This document shows, in pieces, positions 18,973 through 26,610 of a DNA stretch of 64,000 nt. Position numbers and translations under genes: made by a program. Each line of letters begins with the position of its first letter. Position 1 is the stretch's first letter. The DNA is taken from contig NZ_CP092415.1 of NCBI RefSeq assembly GCF_023716465.1, forward strand, positions 275,001 to 339,000, given 5' to 3'. The notes beneath the pieces are model-generated. The model worked only from the letters and a program-made list of their open reading frames with translations, was not told where the DNA came from and ran no database searches. This DNA comes from Flagellimonas marinaquae. GTDB lineage: Bacteria > Bacteroidota > Bacteroidia > Flavobacteriales > Flavobacteriaceae.

Positions 18973-19476
18973 CGAGAGTATTTTATTTACCGTAGTATCC
19001 GGGTCGTCCCCATTGCAATCCAAAATATGTTTGGCCTTGGCGTAATAGGGTCGGCGCTCGAACAAATGTTTTCCCACAAACTCCGGAAGTTCCGCATCTT
19101 CTATATTTTTGACCAGCGGTCGCTTGTCCTTGCCCTTTACTATTCTTTCCACTAAATTGGGAATGCCCAGGTTTAGGTAGATGGAATGATCGGATTTATT
19201 TAGGATTGTTTCCATATTATTTCCATAACAAGGTGTTCCTCCTCCGGTAGAAAGTATGATGGATTCATCTTTATCCAATACTTCGGAGAGTAGTTGATGT
19301 TCCAGTTTTCTAAAAAATATCTCTCCATGTTCAGAAAAAATATTTTTTATCGATTTTTTTTGATGTGCCTCGATATACTCGTCCAAGTCGATAAACTTAA
19401 CATCTAAATGCCTGGCCAACAATCTTCCAACGGTCGACTTTCCGCTTGCCATATATCCTAGTAAAACCAATTTCAT
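18964..19476 (-). CDS. aroK: Shikimate kinase
   Basis: 170-aa NMP-kinase-fold enzyme that phosphorylates shikimate in aromatic amino acid synthesis. Walker A is GYMASGKSTVG. The shikimate-binding Asp and Arg are visible (DLDEYIE, FRKLE), as are LSTGGGTPC and the LID Arg region (KDKRPLV). The length is normal. Cytosolic. It overlaps the tail of the phosphoribosyltransferase gene. Confidence 0.95.
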   Translation of the reverse strand: MKLVLLGYMASGKSTVGRLLARHLDVKFIDLDEYIEAHQKKSIKNIFSEHGEIFFRKLEHQLLSEVLDKDESIILSTGGGTPCYGNNMETILNKSDHSIYLNLGIPNLVERIVKGKDKRPLVKNIEDAELPEFVGKHLFERRPYYAKAKHILDCNGDDPDTTVNKILSLL

Positions 19477-19529
19477 GTTTAAGAATTTTATCTGATTTTA
19501 AAAAAACACAAATTTATCATTAATTCACC

Positions 19530-19559
19530 TTGGAAAATAGATTATTGATGTTATATTTG
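19530..19559 (+). promoter_or_regulatory. Promoter of tRNA-Lys
   Basis: TTG (19530-19532), 19 nt, then TATATTTG (19552-19559) matches the Bacteroidota consensus. The tRNA begins 36 nt later. Confidence 0.75.
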
Positions 19560-19594
19560 CACCCGCTTAGCCAAACAGCTGGGCACTTAATGAA

Positions 19595-19667
19595 GACCTG
19601 ATAGCTCAGTTGGTAGAGCATCTCCCTTTTAAGGAGAGGGTCCTGGGTTCGAGCCCCAGTCAGGTCA
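19595..19667 (+). tRNA. tRNA-Lys (anticodon TTT)
   Basis: Full cloverleaf: acceptor GACCTGA/TCAGGTC, D-arm GCTCAGTTGGTAGAGC, anticodon stem TCTCC/GGAGA with loop CTTTTAA (anticodon TTT), T-arm CTGGG-TTCGAGC-CCCAG, discriminator A. CCA is not encoded. The 3' end is the integration site of the adjacent island: parts of it recur at 31497-31522 and 36460-36484. Confidence 0.97.
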
Positions 19668-19691
19668 CTTTTTAACAAACCATAAGATATC

Positions 19692-19725
19692 AAAATCCTG
19701 TAATCTAATTGATTTACAGGATTTT
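19692..19725 (+). terminator. Terminator after tRNA-Lys
   Basis: AAAATCCTGTAA (19692-19703) pairs with TTACAGGATTTT (19714-19725), a 12-bp perfect stem. It lies inside the island and so replaces the tRNA's original downstream sequence. Confidence 0.75.
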
Positions 19726-19772
19726 GCATTTTTTGGCATATCATTTAATTTGATATAAAATGGTTTAAAAGA

Positions 19773-19817
19773 GTTCACAAATCGTCAACATAAGTTTTTC
19801 AATTCGTCAACATGAAA
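19773..19817 (+). repeat. Arm-type repeats near the left end of island A
   Basis: GTTCACAAATCGTCAACATA (19773-19792) is identical to 31428-31447. A second copy of its core, ATTCGTCAACATGAA, follows about 20 bp later (around 19802-19815). Paired direct repeats beside an integrase gene are the expected layout of arm sites, but binding is inferred. Confidence 0.55.
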
Positions 19818-19899
19818 TTTTGGCATTGAAAATCGGACGATTTGACTGTATGGTTGATTTGACTTTCGTAGCAGATTGTTTAATTAAAAACTCGTCTCT

Positions 19900-21165
19900 A
19901 TGAGATCAACTAACACATTTTCCATCCTAATTTGGCAATACGCCCAACGAGCAAATGCCAATAATGAAGCAAATCTTTACGCCAGAATCAGTCTTAACGG
20001 CAAAAAGGCCAACATCAGCCTGAAGAAAAAACTGAATGTCAATAGTTGGGACTCAAAAAAACAACGTGCCAAAGGCACCAAAGCATCAGCCAGATATTTA
20101 AACGAATACCTGGAGGAGGTCAGAATGGATGTTTTCCAACTGTACCGGAAACTGAAGGCGGAACATGGTCTAGTTACCGTGGAAAAGATTAAATCCCATT
20201 ATCTTGGTGAGAACCAAAAGGCACATTATTTGAGTGAGGTCTTTGATTTCCACAATGAGACCAACAAGGAAAAATTGGCTCCCAAAACCCTTTGCCATTA
20301 TAGTACCAATCAAAAGTATGTTCTTGAATTCATCAAACAACAATACAATAAAAATGATTATCCGTTACACGAACTTGATTATCCTTTCCTTTTGCGATTG
20401 GAGAGCTTCCTGCGCGCTTATGACCCAAAGAAACATTACAGAAAGTCCATTGCCAACAATGCTGTAATGAAACATATCCAACGTTTCAGAAAACAAATAA
20501 AGTTGGCAGTTGAACTGAATTGGTTGAAAGACGATCCATTTAAAAAATTTACCCCTAAAATGGAAAAAAGGCAGAGGGAGTTTCTGACTGAGGAAGAACT
20601 TAAGAACATTGTTCATTTAGAAATCACATGCGAGCGTCTTGAAATTGTAAAAGACCTTTTTCTTTTTAGTTGCTATACAGGTATTCCCTATGGAGACATC
20701 GTACAACTTACCCATAAAAATCTTGTCATCGGGATTGATGGGAATAAATGGATAACCGCAAAACGAAATAAAAACGGAGTTCCCTATGAACTCCCCTTAT
20801 TGGATGTCCCGCTTTCTCTTGTAAATAAATACCTTGGACATGCAAGAACAAAAGCAACGGGTACCTTATTACCAAAAATATCCAACCAAAAATTAAACAG
20901 CTACCTAAAGGAGATTGCTGACCTGTGCAAGATCAAAAAGAATCTTACCTTCCATATGGCTCGCCACACCTTTGCAACGACCGTGACATTGTCAAATGGT
21001 GTTCCCATTGAGACAGTATCAAAAATGCTTGGCCATACCAAATTGGCAACAACTCAGATCTATGCACGTGTTATTGAAAAGAAGGTCAGCAATGATATGC
21101 AACAGCTTAGATCCAAGCTAAAAAATCAAAGTACCCAACAAAAAAAAGTAACACGTCCAAAATAA
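19900..21165 (+). CDS. Tyrosine recombinase / island integrase
   Basis: 421 aa: an Arm DNA-binding N-terminus (LYARISLNGKKANISLKKK), a SAM-like core-binding domain (about 110-220) and a catalytic domain. The catalytic segment HMARHTFAT (H-x-x-R), GHTK (second His) and the nucleophile Tyr in TTQIYARV are intact. The first Arg position reads TGIPYGDIV, so the canonical TGLR Arg is absent, as in IntDOT-like Bacteroidota integrases. It integrates and excises at the tRNA-Lys 3' end and is transcribed away from it. Confidence 0.93.
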   Translation: MRSTNTFSILIWQYAQRANANNEANLYARISLNGKKANISLKKKLNVNSWDSKKQRAKGTKASARYLNEYLEEVRMDVFQLYRKLKAEHGLVTVEKIKSHYLGENQKAHYLSEVFDFHNETNKEKLAPKTLCHYSTNQKYVLEFIKQQYNKNDYPLHELDYPFLLRLESFLRAYDPKKHYRKSIANNAVMKHIQRFRKQIKLAVELNWLKDDPFKKFTPKMEKRQREFLTEEELKNIVHLEITCERLEIVKDLFLFSCYTGIPYGDIVQLTHKNLVIGIDGNKWITAKRNKNGVPYELPLLDVPLSLVNKYLGHARTKATGTLLPKISNQKLNSYLKEIADLCKIKKNLTFHMARHTFATTVTLSNGVPIETVSKMLGHTKLATTQIYARVIEKKVSNDMQQLRSKLKNQSTQQKKVTRPK

Positions 21166-22058
21166 AAAATAATTCAGGTCCCAAGTCTTACCTTCGACTT
21201 TTCCATTTGGTTCCTATCGGCTTTTTGTGGTGTTTGGAAAGACAAGTTCAATTAACAGCTCCAATGAAACAACAGCCACTTAGTTAATTGATACTCTATA
21301 CACTAAAGAAAGGTATTTGGGTTTTCACGCTCGCGTGAAAAAACGAATAGCAAGAGGGTGATGCGCAAATTGCGCCATCTCGGTTGCTTTCGGGTCTTCA
21401 ACAAGTTGAAAACCAGTCGCTTGAATGGATTTTGGAATACTTGGCAAAAACAGGGGCTACAGTAGACTTTTCGGAAATCTACAGTAAATGCCCTCGGAGG
21501 CCCAATAAACACTGGGGATTTTTGACGAAAAAATTGAGGCAATTTGACGAAAAAACAAAATTGGGCCTTTGGAAAAGCAATCAACAAATGACAGAATAAA
21601 GAAAGGAACCGGTGGTCAAGAACAGTTTTGCAAAGAGTTATCTGAAGCTTGAAGTAATGGAATGGAGATTGAAACGGTATTAAATTGAAGCCAACAAAAC
21701 TTTGGATTATCTCAAATAATGAGAAGAGTATATCGGATTAATAGTTAAAATTGCCTAGCTCAGTAGTATTAGTTAAGGGTAAGATATGGGCCTTGCAGCA
21801 CTCCACTTCGTTGCGTTCGCCTTTTTTCTGGATTTCCATTTAGAACAAGGGAATTTTAACCCACAGTTTAATTGAACTTTCAGTGTAAAACGAGTCCACT
21901 GATTCTAAAAAGTTTACTTTTTCCGTACACTTAATTGGTTTCCCATTTAGACCCTTTATTACCCCTATAATTAAGTTAAATCACTCAATACCGATTGACC
22001 ACTATTCCATCTTTACACCGAAAACCCAATTTTTAACGACTAGAAAATTCCTACATTT
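21166..22058. other. Gene-poor stretch with palindromes after the integrase
   Basis: No convincing gene is seen. 21322-21341 holds a TTTTCACGC/GCGTGAAAA inverted repeat with a 2-nt gap, and about 20 nt later GCGCAA-A-TTGCGC forms a second one. Neighbouring inverted repeats near an integrase can mark a former transfer origin or terminator. The remainder (21600-22058) is AT-rich, with many stops in all frames, and looks like decayed DNA. Confidence 0.45.
21384..21599 (+). CDS. Small ORF of unknown function (doubtful)
   Basis: 71 aa from a TTG start. The frame is open back to 21351 with no ATG or GTG. The composition (GLQQVENQSLEWILEYL, then KHWGFLTKKLRQFDEKTKLG) is protein-like and helical, but I recognise no family. 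It could be the remnant of a larger island gene. No promoter or ribosome-binding site supports it. Confidence 0.25.
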   Translation: MLSGLQQVENQSLEWILEYLAKTGATVDFSEIYSKCPRRPNKHWGFLTKKLRQFDEKTKLGLWKSNQQMTE

Positions 22059-22060
22059 AT

Positions 22061-22081
22061 AAAAGTTCAAATAAACGATTA
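22061..22081 (+). repeat. Island motif copy 1 (AGTTCAAATAAACGATTA)
   Basis: AAAGTTCAAATAAACGATTA stands 29 nt before the DUF922 gene. It shares 18-19 of 20 bases with the copy at 22658 and has weaker relatives at 23353, 31335 and 36318. Confidence 0.65.
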
Positions 22082-22110
22082 ACCACCATTCAAAACAAGA
22101 AATAGAATAT

Positions 22111-22650
22111 TTGAGAAGTGCATTCGTAATATTGTTGTTTCATATGGGTCTTGCATCATTTGGACAAGAAATAATTCAAGAAAATGACTCCTTAATCCTG
22201 TGGAATAAAAATAGGCCCTTAACTTGGGATGATTTCAAGGGGCCGCCTACCCCAGTTAGGATACATAATAGGGCTGGTACCGGAATGACAATTCAATACA
22301 TTAGCATGAAAAATGTTTATGGGCAAGTTGAGATTTATCCTCTATGTTATTTCCAAAAATGTCGTTCATGGACAAATACAAATGATTCCAAAACTTTAGA
22401 GCATGAGCAACTTCATTTTGACATTCAAGAGCTATACACAAGAAAATTGCGAAAATTATATAGTGAAGGAAACATTAATGATGAAGAAATTTACACCTCT
22501 ACTTCCGATAGCATATATAATTTATGCCAATCGACGCAAGAAAAGTACGACTATGAAGTCTTGGTTAACTATCCAAAGTTTCTTGAATGGAGATTAAGAA
22601 TATCGGAAGAATTGGATGAGCTAAAAGAATATGAGTACACCAAGGATTAA
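22111..22650 (+). CDS. DUF922-like secreted zinc-protease-type protein
   Basis: 179 aa from a TTG start. That start gives a signal peptide (SAFVILLFHMGLASFGQ), which the next ATG (22144) would truncate. The mature part begins with WNKNRPLTWDDFKG, the DUF922 hallmark, and carries HEQLH at residues 98-102, an HExxH metalloprotease motif. It is probably periplasmic or extracellular. Substrate unknown. It is flanked on both sides by the 20-bp island motif, so it looks like a self-contained unit. Confidence 0.7.
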   Translation: MRSAFVILLFHMGLASFGQEIIQENDSLILWNKNRPLTWDDFKGPPTPVRIHNRAGTGMTIQYISMKNVYGQVEIYPLCYFQKCRSWTNTNDSKTLEHEQLHFDIQELYTRKLRKLYSEGNINDEEIYTSTSDSIYNLCQSTQEKYDYEVLVNYPKFLEWRLRISEELDELKEYEYTKD

Positions 22651-22657
22651 TCACTCA

Positions 22658-22678
22658 TAAAGTTCAAATAAACGATTA
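22658..22678 (+). repeat. Island motif copy 2
   Basis: AAAGTTCAAATAAACGATTA, identical to copy 1, lies between the DUF922 gene and the broken barrel gene. It ends 8-9 nt before the latter's ATG. Confidence 0.65.
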
Positions 22679-22686
22679 CAATAAGA

Positions 22687-23322
22687 ATGAAATACTATAA
22701 CCTTCTAGTTTGCTTAGCCTTCTTTTTTTCTTTAACCGTAAAAAGTCAAAATTCTGAAATTGGGTTTAGAACTGGGGTAAACTTTGCCACATTGAGAACA
22801 GGAGACAATACTGGAACTGCAAATACAGGATCTATTGAATATTTGACTCGACTAAATTTCTCTATAACCTACGAACTTATATTTTCTAATCATTTTGGAT
22901 TGGATGTAAGCCTAGGATATCAAGGTAGAGACGGTGGAGACTTTGATGAAGAAAGCAAACTGAGAATCGGAATTGACAACTTTAAAAGTAAATTGGACTA
23001 CGTTAACGCCACTACTCTTTTTAGGTACTATCCGTTTAACGATCAACAATTTCAACCATTCATAACTCTAGGTCCAGGATTTTCCTATCTGATTAAGACT
23101 GATTAACTTGGTAATGAAATTGCGGAAGAAAACATTCGAAGTAAACTAGATATTTCATCCATTGCTGGAATCGGGGCTAAGTTTTCTTTAAACGAGAACC
23201 TTAAGTTTGAAGTATTAGGTGGATTTGGCAGAGGATGGAGTAAAACTATTCGACAACAAAATGAAAGCCTATTTAATCAAATGTTCTGGTTTTCTGTTGG
23301 ACTCAAGAAATATATTCGATGA
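22687..23322 (+). pseudogene. Outer-membrane beta-barrel gene broken by an in-frame stop
   Basis: The reading frame begins with a signal peptide (FFFSLTVKSQ) and PorT-like strands (EIGFRTGVNFATL, ITLGPGFSYLIK), then hits TAA at 23104-23106. The same frame continues without further stops to TGA at 23320-23322, giving about 72 residues with barrel-like strands (SSIAGIGAKFSLNENLKF, FWFSVGLKKYIR). The total of about 211 residues is a normal size for this barrel family. A single nonsense change is the simplest explanation; a sequencing error is possible. The first 139 codons could still be translated, but would make an unclosed barrel. Confidence 0.75.
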
Positions 23323-23352
23323 GTTAAAGTGAGTATCCATTAAATCAAACAA

Positions 23353-23371
23353 CATTTAAATAAACGATTCA
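23353..23371 (+). repeat. Island motif copy 3 (divergent)
   Basis: ATTTAAATAAACGATTC lies just after the broken barrel gene and keeps the AAATAAACGATT core. The next gene is on the other strand, so this copy cannot be a leader of a downstream gene. Confidence 0.5.
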
Positions 23372-23408
23372 AAAATATTATTCAAGGACTATCTCATAAA
23401 TCATTGAC

Positions 23409-23816
23409 TCATTTTTGTTCAACTCTAGTCAATTCCTTGCTACAATCATCCGAACTTGATGTTTCTAGGACATTTTCTTTTACTATGATGGTTTCATCCC
23501 TCCAAGTTTCCGTTCCCATAGTATTTCTCCATTTCACCTGTCCCACATAGGTGCCAGGGGTTTGCTGAGAAAGATGGAATCCTACTTCATCCAAGGTGAA
23601 CTTGTACCTTCCAAGCCCCCCTAGTTTTGAATACCGTCCCTCTATTTCGCCTTTTTCATTGGTATAAAAAGTAACTACACGTCCGTCACATCCTTCCCAT
23701 GATCCAATGATATTGGAATCGGTGGAAGTCACTATTGGGTTTATGGATTTACAGTTGACCCATGTGCCCAAGCCTAGGAACAATAATACGATGAACTTGA
23801 ATTTCTTTGCTTTCAT
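23409..23816 (-). CDS. Small lipoprotein of unknown function
   Basis: 135 aa. A lipoprotein-like N-terminus (FLGLGTWVNC, Cys at about residue 22) precedes a compact beta-rich domain (GSWEGCDGRVVTFY, GRYSKLGGLGRYKF, YVGQVKWRN). That domain resembles lipocalin/DUF2147-type small export proteins, though this is only a resemblance. The start overlaps the stop of the 464-aa gene (TAATG), so the two are coupled. Last gene of the envelope operon. Confidence 0.7.
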   Translation of the reverse strand: MKAKKFKFIVLLFLGLGTWVNCKSINPIVTSTDSNIIGSWEGCDGRVVTFYTNEKGEIEGRYSKLGGLGRYKFTLDEVGFHLSQQTPGTYVGQVKWRNTMGTETWRDETIIVKENVLETSSSDDCSKELTRVEQK

Positions 23817-25210
23817 TAGTCTTTTCTTTGATATTTCTCTTTCATAAATTCAAAATACATATAACCAAAACGGTCGTACCAGTCTTCAACCCCGTACTTG
23901 GCCTCACAAATATTGAGTTCCATCATGGCATCGGCCAAGCTCTGAAGAAACTCGCCATATTTTTTGTCATAAGCCTGTTCAAGTTCTGTAACGGATTTTT
24001 CTATATTTCTTCGTTGGGTTTGCCAGGCCAATCCACCTACTCCACTGGGGGTAAAACCAGATACGTCATCACCAAAAGAAATTGCGGCATTGGAAAAGTC
24101 CTTAGTGCATTTATAGATCGTGGCAAGCTTTTCAAACTGGTATCGCATGTTGTTAAACTTCTTTCGGGCCTCCAGAAAACATTCGGCGCACTCTTGATCT
24201 TCCTCTTCAGAGATTTCCCCATTATCATCAAAATACAAATCGGCGCAAATGGAAGGGATGGAGGGCGCCTGGGCCGGCGGAGTGGAACTGATACATTTAC
24301 CCAATCCGTTGTTATAGGTATCATAGAGCAATTTAACGTTGCCCCATTGTTTCCGTATCGTAGAGATGGTCTTGTCTAGATCCTTGACTGTTTTGTCCAC
24401 AGCTTTGCGCTCGCTTTCCAAGGCCGCCAATTGGCTCATGACCATGGCATGTTTTGAATTTTGTTGCTCCTTCCAATTTTCAAACTCTTCCATGGTCAAC
24501 ACGGCGCCCCCATCTTGTCCAAAGCTTGATAATGGCATTAATGATAGAAGCACCAAAACCACTGCAGTCCCTTTTCCTTTTCTTCCCATAAGCTTTCCTG
24601 CCAAAATACCAATGACCAGTAAAGCAACCCCAAGGGCAATGTACAACAGGTAATTGGTCCCACCTCCATCACCGCTCGTCCCAGCAGCTTCATTCGGTGA
24701 GGGTTCACCACTGGATGTCATTTCATCTTCATTGATCGACCTAAAGGCACTGCCCAAATAGGTTTTTTTTTCGGGGCTGGCCACTACGGCAATGGTATAG
24801 ATTGAATTGTTGGGTTGCTCCGGCTCTATTTTTATTCCAAAACTTCCCCAGGTGCGTATTTTGAAGTCCGCTACCCCATCTCGCGCATTGACAGTGTTTT
24901 GTTGGGCCTGCACGGCTTCCCAATTATCTTTTGCCAAACTTACTTTTAATGGAGTGCCGTCTACACTGGTCACCAAAACGTCAACAAAATTATAAAGGTC
25001 GTGCCCGGTAACGCAGTGGTACATTGCGGAATCCTTTAGTCTATTAAAATAAACAATGCCCAATTCCCCTTCGTGCCCCGCTCTAGTGTCTGCCAAGAGT
25101 TTTAGTTCCACAGGTTGAATCGCTTTGTCCAAGGTAAAAGGTTGGGCAGATCCTTGAAATGCACCAATGAGCAAGAGGCCAAACAACAAGATGTTTTGCA
25201 ATGGTTTCAT
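23816..25210 (-). CDS. Membrane-anchored two-part protein of unknown function
   Basis: 464 aa, no family recognised. Residues 1-23 are a signal peptide. 24-185 is an exported globular domain ending in a Gly/Ser linker. 187-207 is a transmembrane helix. 208-231 (MGRKGKGT, hydrophobic run, SSFGQ) looks exactly like a second signal peptide. 250-290 is helical/coiled-coil, and six Cys lie between 306 and 435. It reads like two secreted proteins joined in frame, with the second one possibly started separately at Met208 (ATG at 24589). It is coupled to the lipoproteins on both sides. Confidence 0.75.
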   Translation of the reverse strand: MKPLQNILLFGLLLIGAFQGSAQPFTLDKAIQPVELKLLADTRAGHEGELGIVYFNRLKDSAMYHCVTGHDLYNFVDVLVTSVDGTPLKVSLAKDNWEAVQAQQNTVNARDGVADFKIRTWGSFGIKIEPEQPNNSIYTIAVVASPEKKTYLGSAFRSINEDEMTSSGEPSPNEAAGTSGDGGGTNYLLYIALGVALLVIGILAGKLMGRKGKGTAVVLVLLSLMPLSSFGQDGGAVLTMEEFENWKEQQNSKHAMVMSQLAALESERKAVDKTVKDLDKTISTIRKQWGNVKLLYDTYNNGLGKCISSTPPAQAPSIPSICADLYFDDNGEISEEEDQECAECFLEARKKFNNMRYQFEKLATIYKCTKDFSNAAISFGDDVSGFTPSGVGGLAWQTQRRNIEKSVTELEQAYDKKYGEFLQSLADAMMELNICEAKYGVEDWYDRFGYMYFEFMKEKYQRKD

Positions 25211-25216
25211 CTTAAT

Positions 25217-25825
25217 TTATTTTTGGTAGTGATCAATAAGATAGTTGGCAATTTTGTAAGTATTCTGTTTCTGTTCTTCCCTTTGGGAATCCGTCAGTTT
25301 TGGGCCACTGGTGTTCAAATAACTATAGCTGATATTTATTGGGTTTTCATAGTTGGTATTTAACAGGAGCAGGAAGCCTTGTACCGGATGTCTTTTTATA
25401 TAGGTATCGCCAGATTCACTGATGCTCACATCGACCATCTCGTTCTTCAGCCCACTTTCTATTTCATCTTCGACAATATTTTTGTCTCCCCATTTTTCTA
25501 AGCTTATTCCGTAGTTGACCGTAAAATTGCCTGGATGGGTCACTTTATACCAACAATTTCCTTGATAGTTGCTTTGTTCTTCTACTTGACCATCGCTGTA
25601 TCCCAAAGCTTCCGCCAATTGGGAGGGGGTAAGTTTGCAATCTGCATTTGGCGTGTATAGTTGGGCATAGTCCCCTTTTTGCTCCAAATCCATTGTGCTG
25701 GCAGCTTCCAATTTTAGATCTGTCCCAGAACTCTCTGTAGTTGATTTTTCCTCTTTACTGGTATTGCCGCAAGCAGCTATTAGCAACACGCCCAAAAAGG
25801 CAATGGTTATGTTTGATACTTTCAT
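25217..25825 (-). CDS. Lipoprotein of unknown function
   Basis: 202 aa. A signal ending in LLIAACGN (lipobox, Cys at about residue 19), then a Ser/Thr/Glu-rich linker. The domain has two Cys (DCKLTPSQLAEALG and GNCWYKV), which could form a disulfide. The segment TPSQLAEALGY...CWY resembles the periplasmic DUF3558-like fold only weakly. It lies 6 nt upstream of the 464-aa gene in the same operon. Confidence 0.7.
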   Translation of the reverse strand: MKVSNITIAFLGVLLIAACGNTSKEEKSTTESSGTDLKLEAASTMDLEQKGDYAQLYTPNADCKLTPSQLAEALGYSDGQVEEQSNYQGNCWYKVTHPGNFTVNYGISLEKWGDKNIVEDEIESGLKNEMVDVSISESGDTYIKRHPVQGFLLLLNTNYENPINISYSYLNTSGPKLTDSQREEQKQNTYKIANYLIDHYQK

Positions 25826-25884
25826 AATGATGTTATTATGTTTCTTAAGGCACTCCTATTTTTGAATTTGGCTTACTGTTAAGC

Positions 25885-26580
25885 CTATTCATCAATTCTA
25901 TCAACTTTAATATTCGCTATCTCCAATGGTTCATACTTGATATAATAGTTCTCTGCCCCCGCTATAATCGGACTTATCTTTATCTCTCTGCTATCACCAA
26001 TAAAATCGAACATAATTTCGTCGTATTGGTTATTGATGAACCACGTATCGTTATATCTTCCTGTGACATTGGTCATCACTTTTTTGTTTCCGTATTCCCC
26101 AGGTTTAAGTTTGATGATCACGCGGTATCTCTGTCCGGCCTCTGGATTGAATTGCAAAACCAGATACCTCATTTCAGGCAGAAACCCTGGTGCTCCATTA
26201 TTTACTCGCGGATAATATTTGTTTTCTGGATACACACTGATGTATCTAGGGGACTGCTCAAATTTTCCAAAATATGACACTACCTTCATATCCTTATCGG
26301 TCATTCGTCCAGGTTCAATTTCCCATGATTTGTTATACTTAAGCCTTAACAACGCAGAACGGTCATATGTGGTTGCGGGAAGTTTTGCTATTTGTTTTGC
26401 ATTAAGGCTTTCAAATTTTTTCACGTCTATCCTTTGTGGTTTGGCAATGATTTTATTGCTCAAATCTATTTTGGAGGTCTGAGAAATATTGATGTTTGTG
26501 TTCTTGGGCAACTTTTGGGCATGCAGCGTGCAAATACCTGTTACCATGGTGGCCAATAATAATTTAACAATTGATTTCAT
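25885..26580 (-). CDS. Secreted protein of unknown function
   Basis: 231 aa with a signal peptide (ATMVTGICTLHAQ). The mature part is basic at first, then beta-rich with conserved-looking RYLVLQFNPEAGQRYRVIIKLKPG and ends in an acidic tail. No family is recognised. It lies 59 nt upstream of the 202-aa lipoprotein gene and 30 nt downstream of the kelch-like lipoprotein, so all five minus-strand genes probably form one transcript. Confidence 0.7.
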   Translation of the reverse strand: MKSIVKLLLATMVTGICTLHAQKLPKNTNINISQTSKIDLSNKIIAKPQRIDVKKFESLNAKQIAKLPATTYDRSALLRLKYNKSWEIEPGRMTDKDMKVVSYFGKFEQSPRYISVYPENKYYPRVNNGAPGFLPEMRYLVLQFNPEAGQRYRVIIKLKPGEYGNKKVMTNVTGRYNDTWFINNQYDEIMFDFIGDSREIKISPIIAGAENYYIKYEPLEIANIKVDRIDE

Positions 26581-26610
26581 AAGCTTATTTAATTGAATTG
26601 ATTAAGATCT

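Noticed and set aside
19520..19744. Open frame across tRNA-Lys on the minus strand
   Set aside because: It runs through the tRNA gene and its promoter and is not a plausible protein gene.
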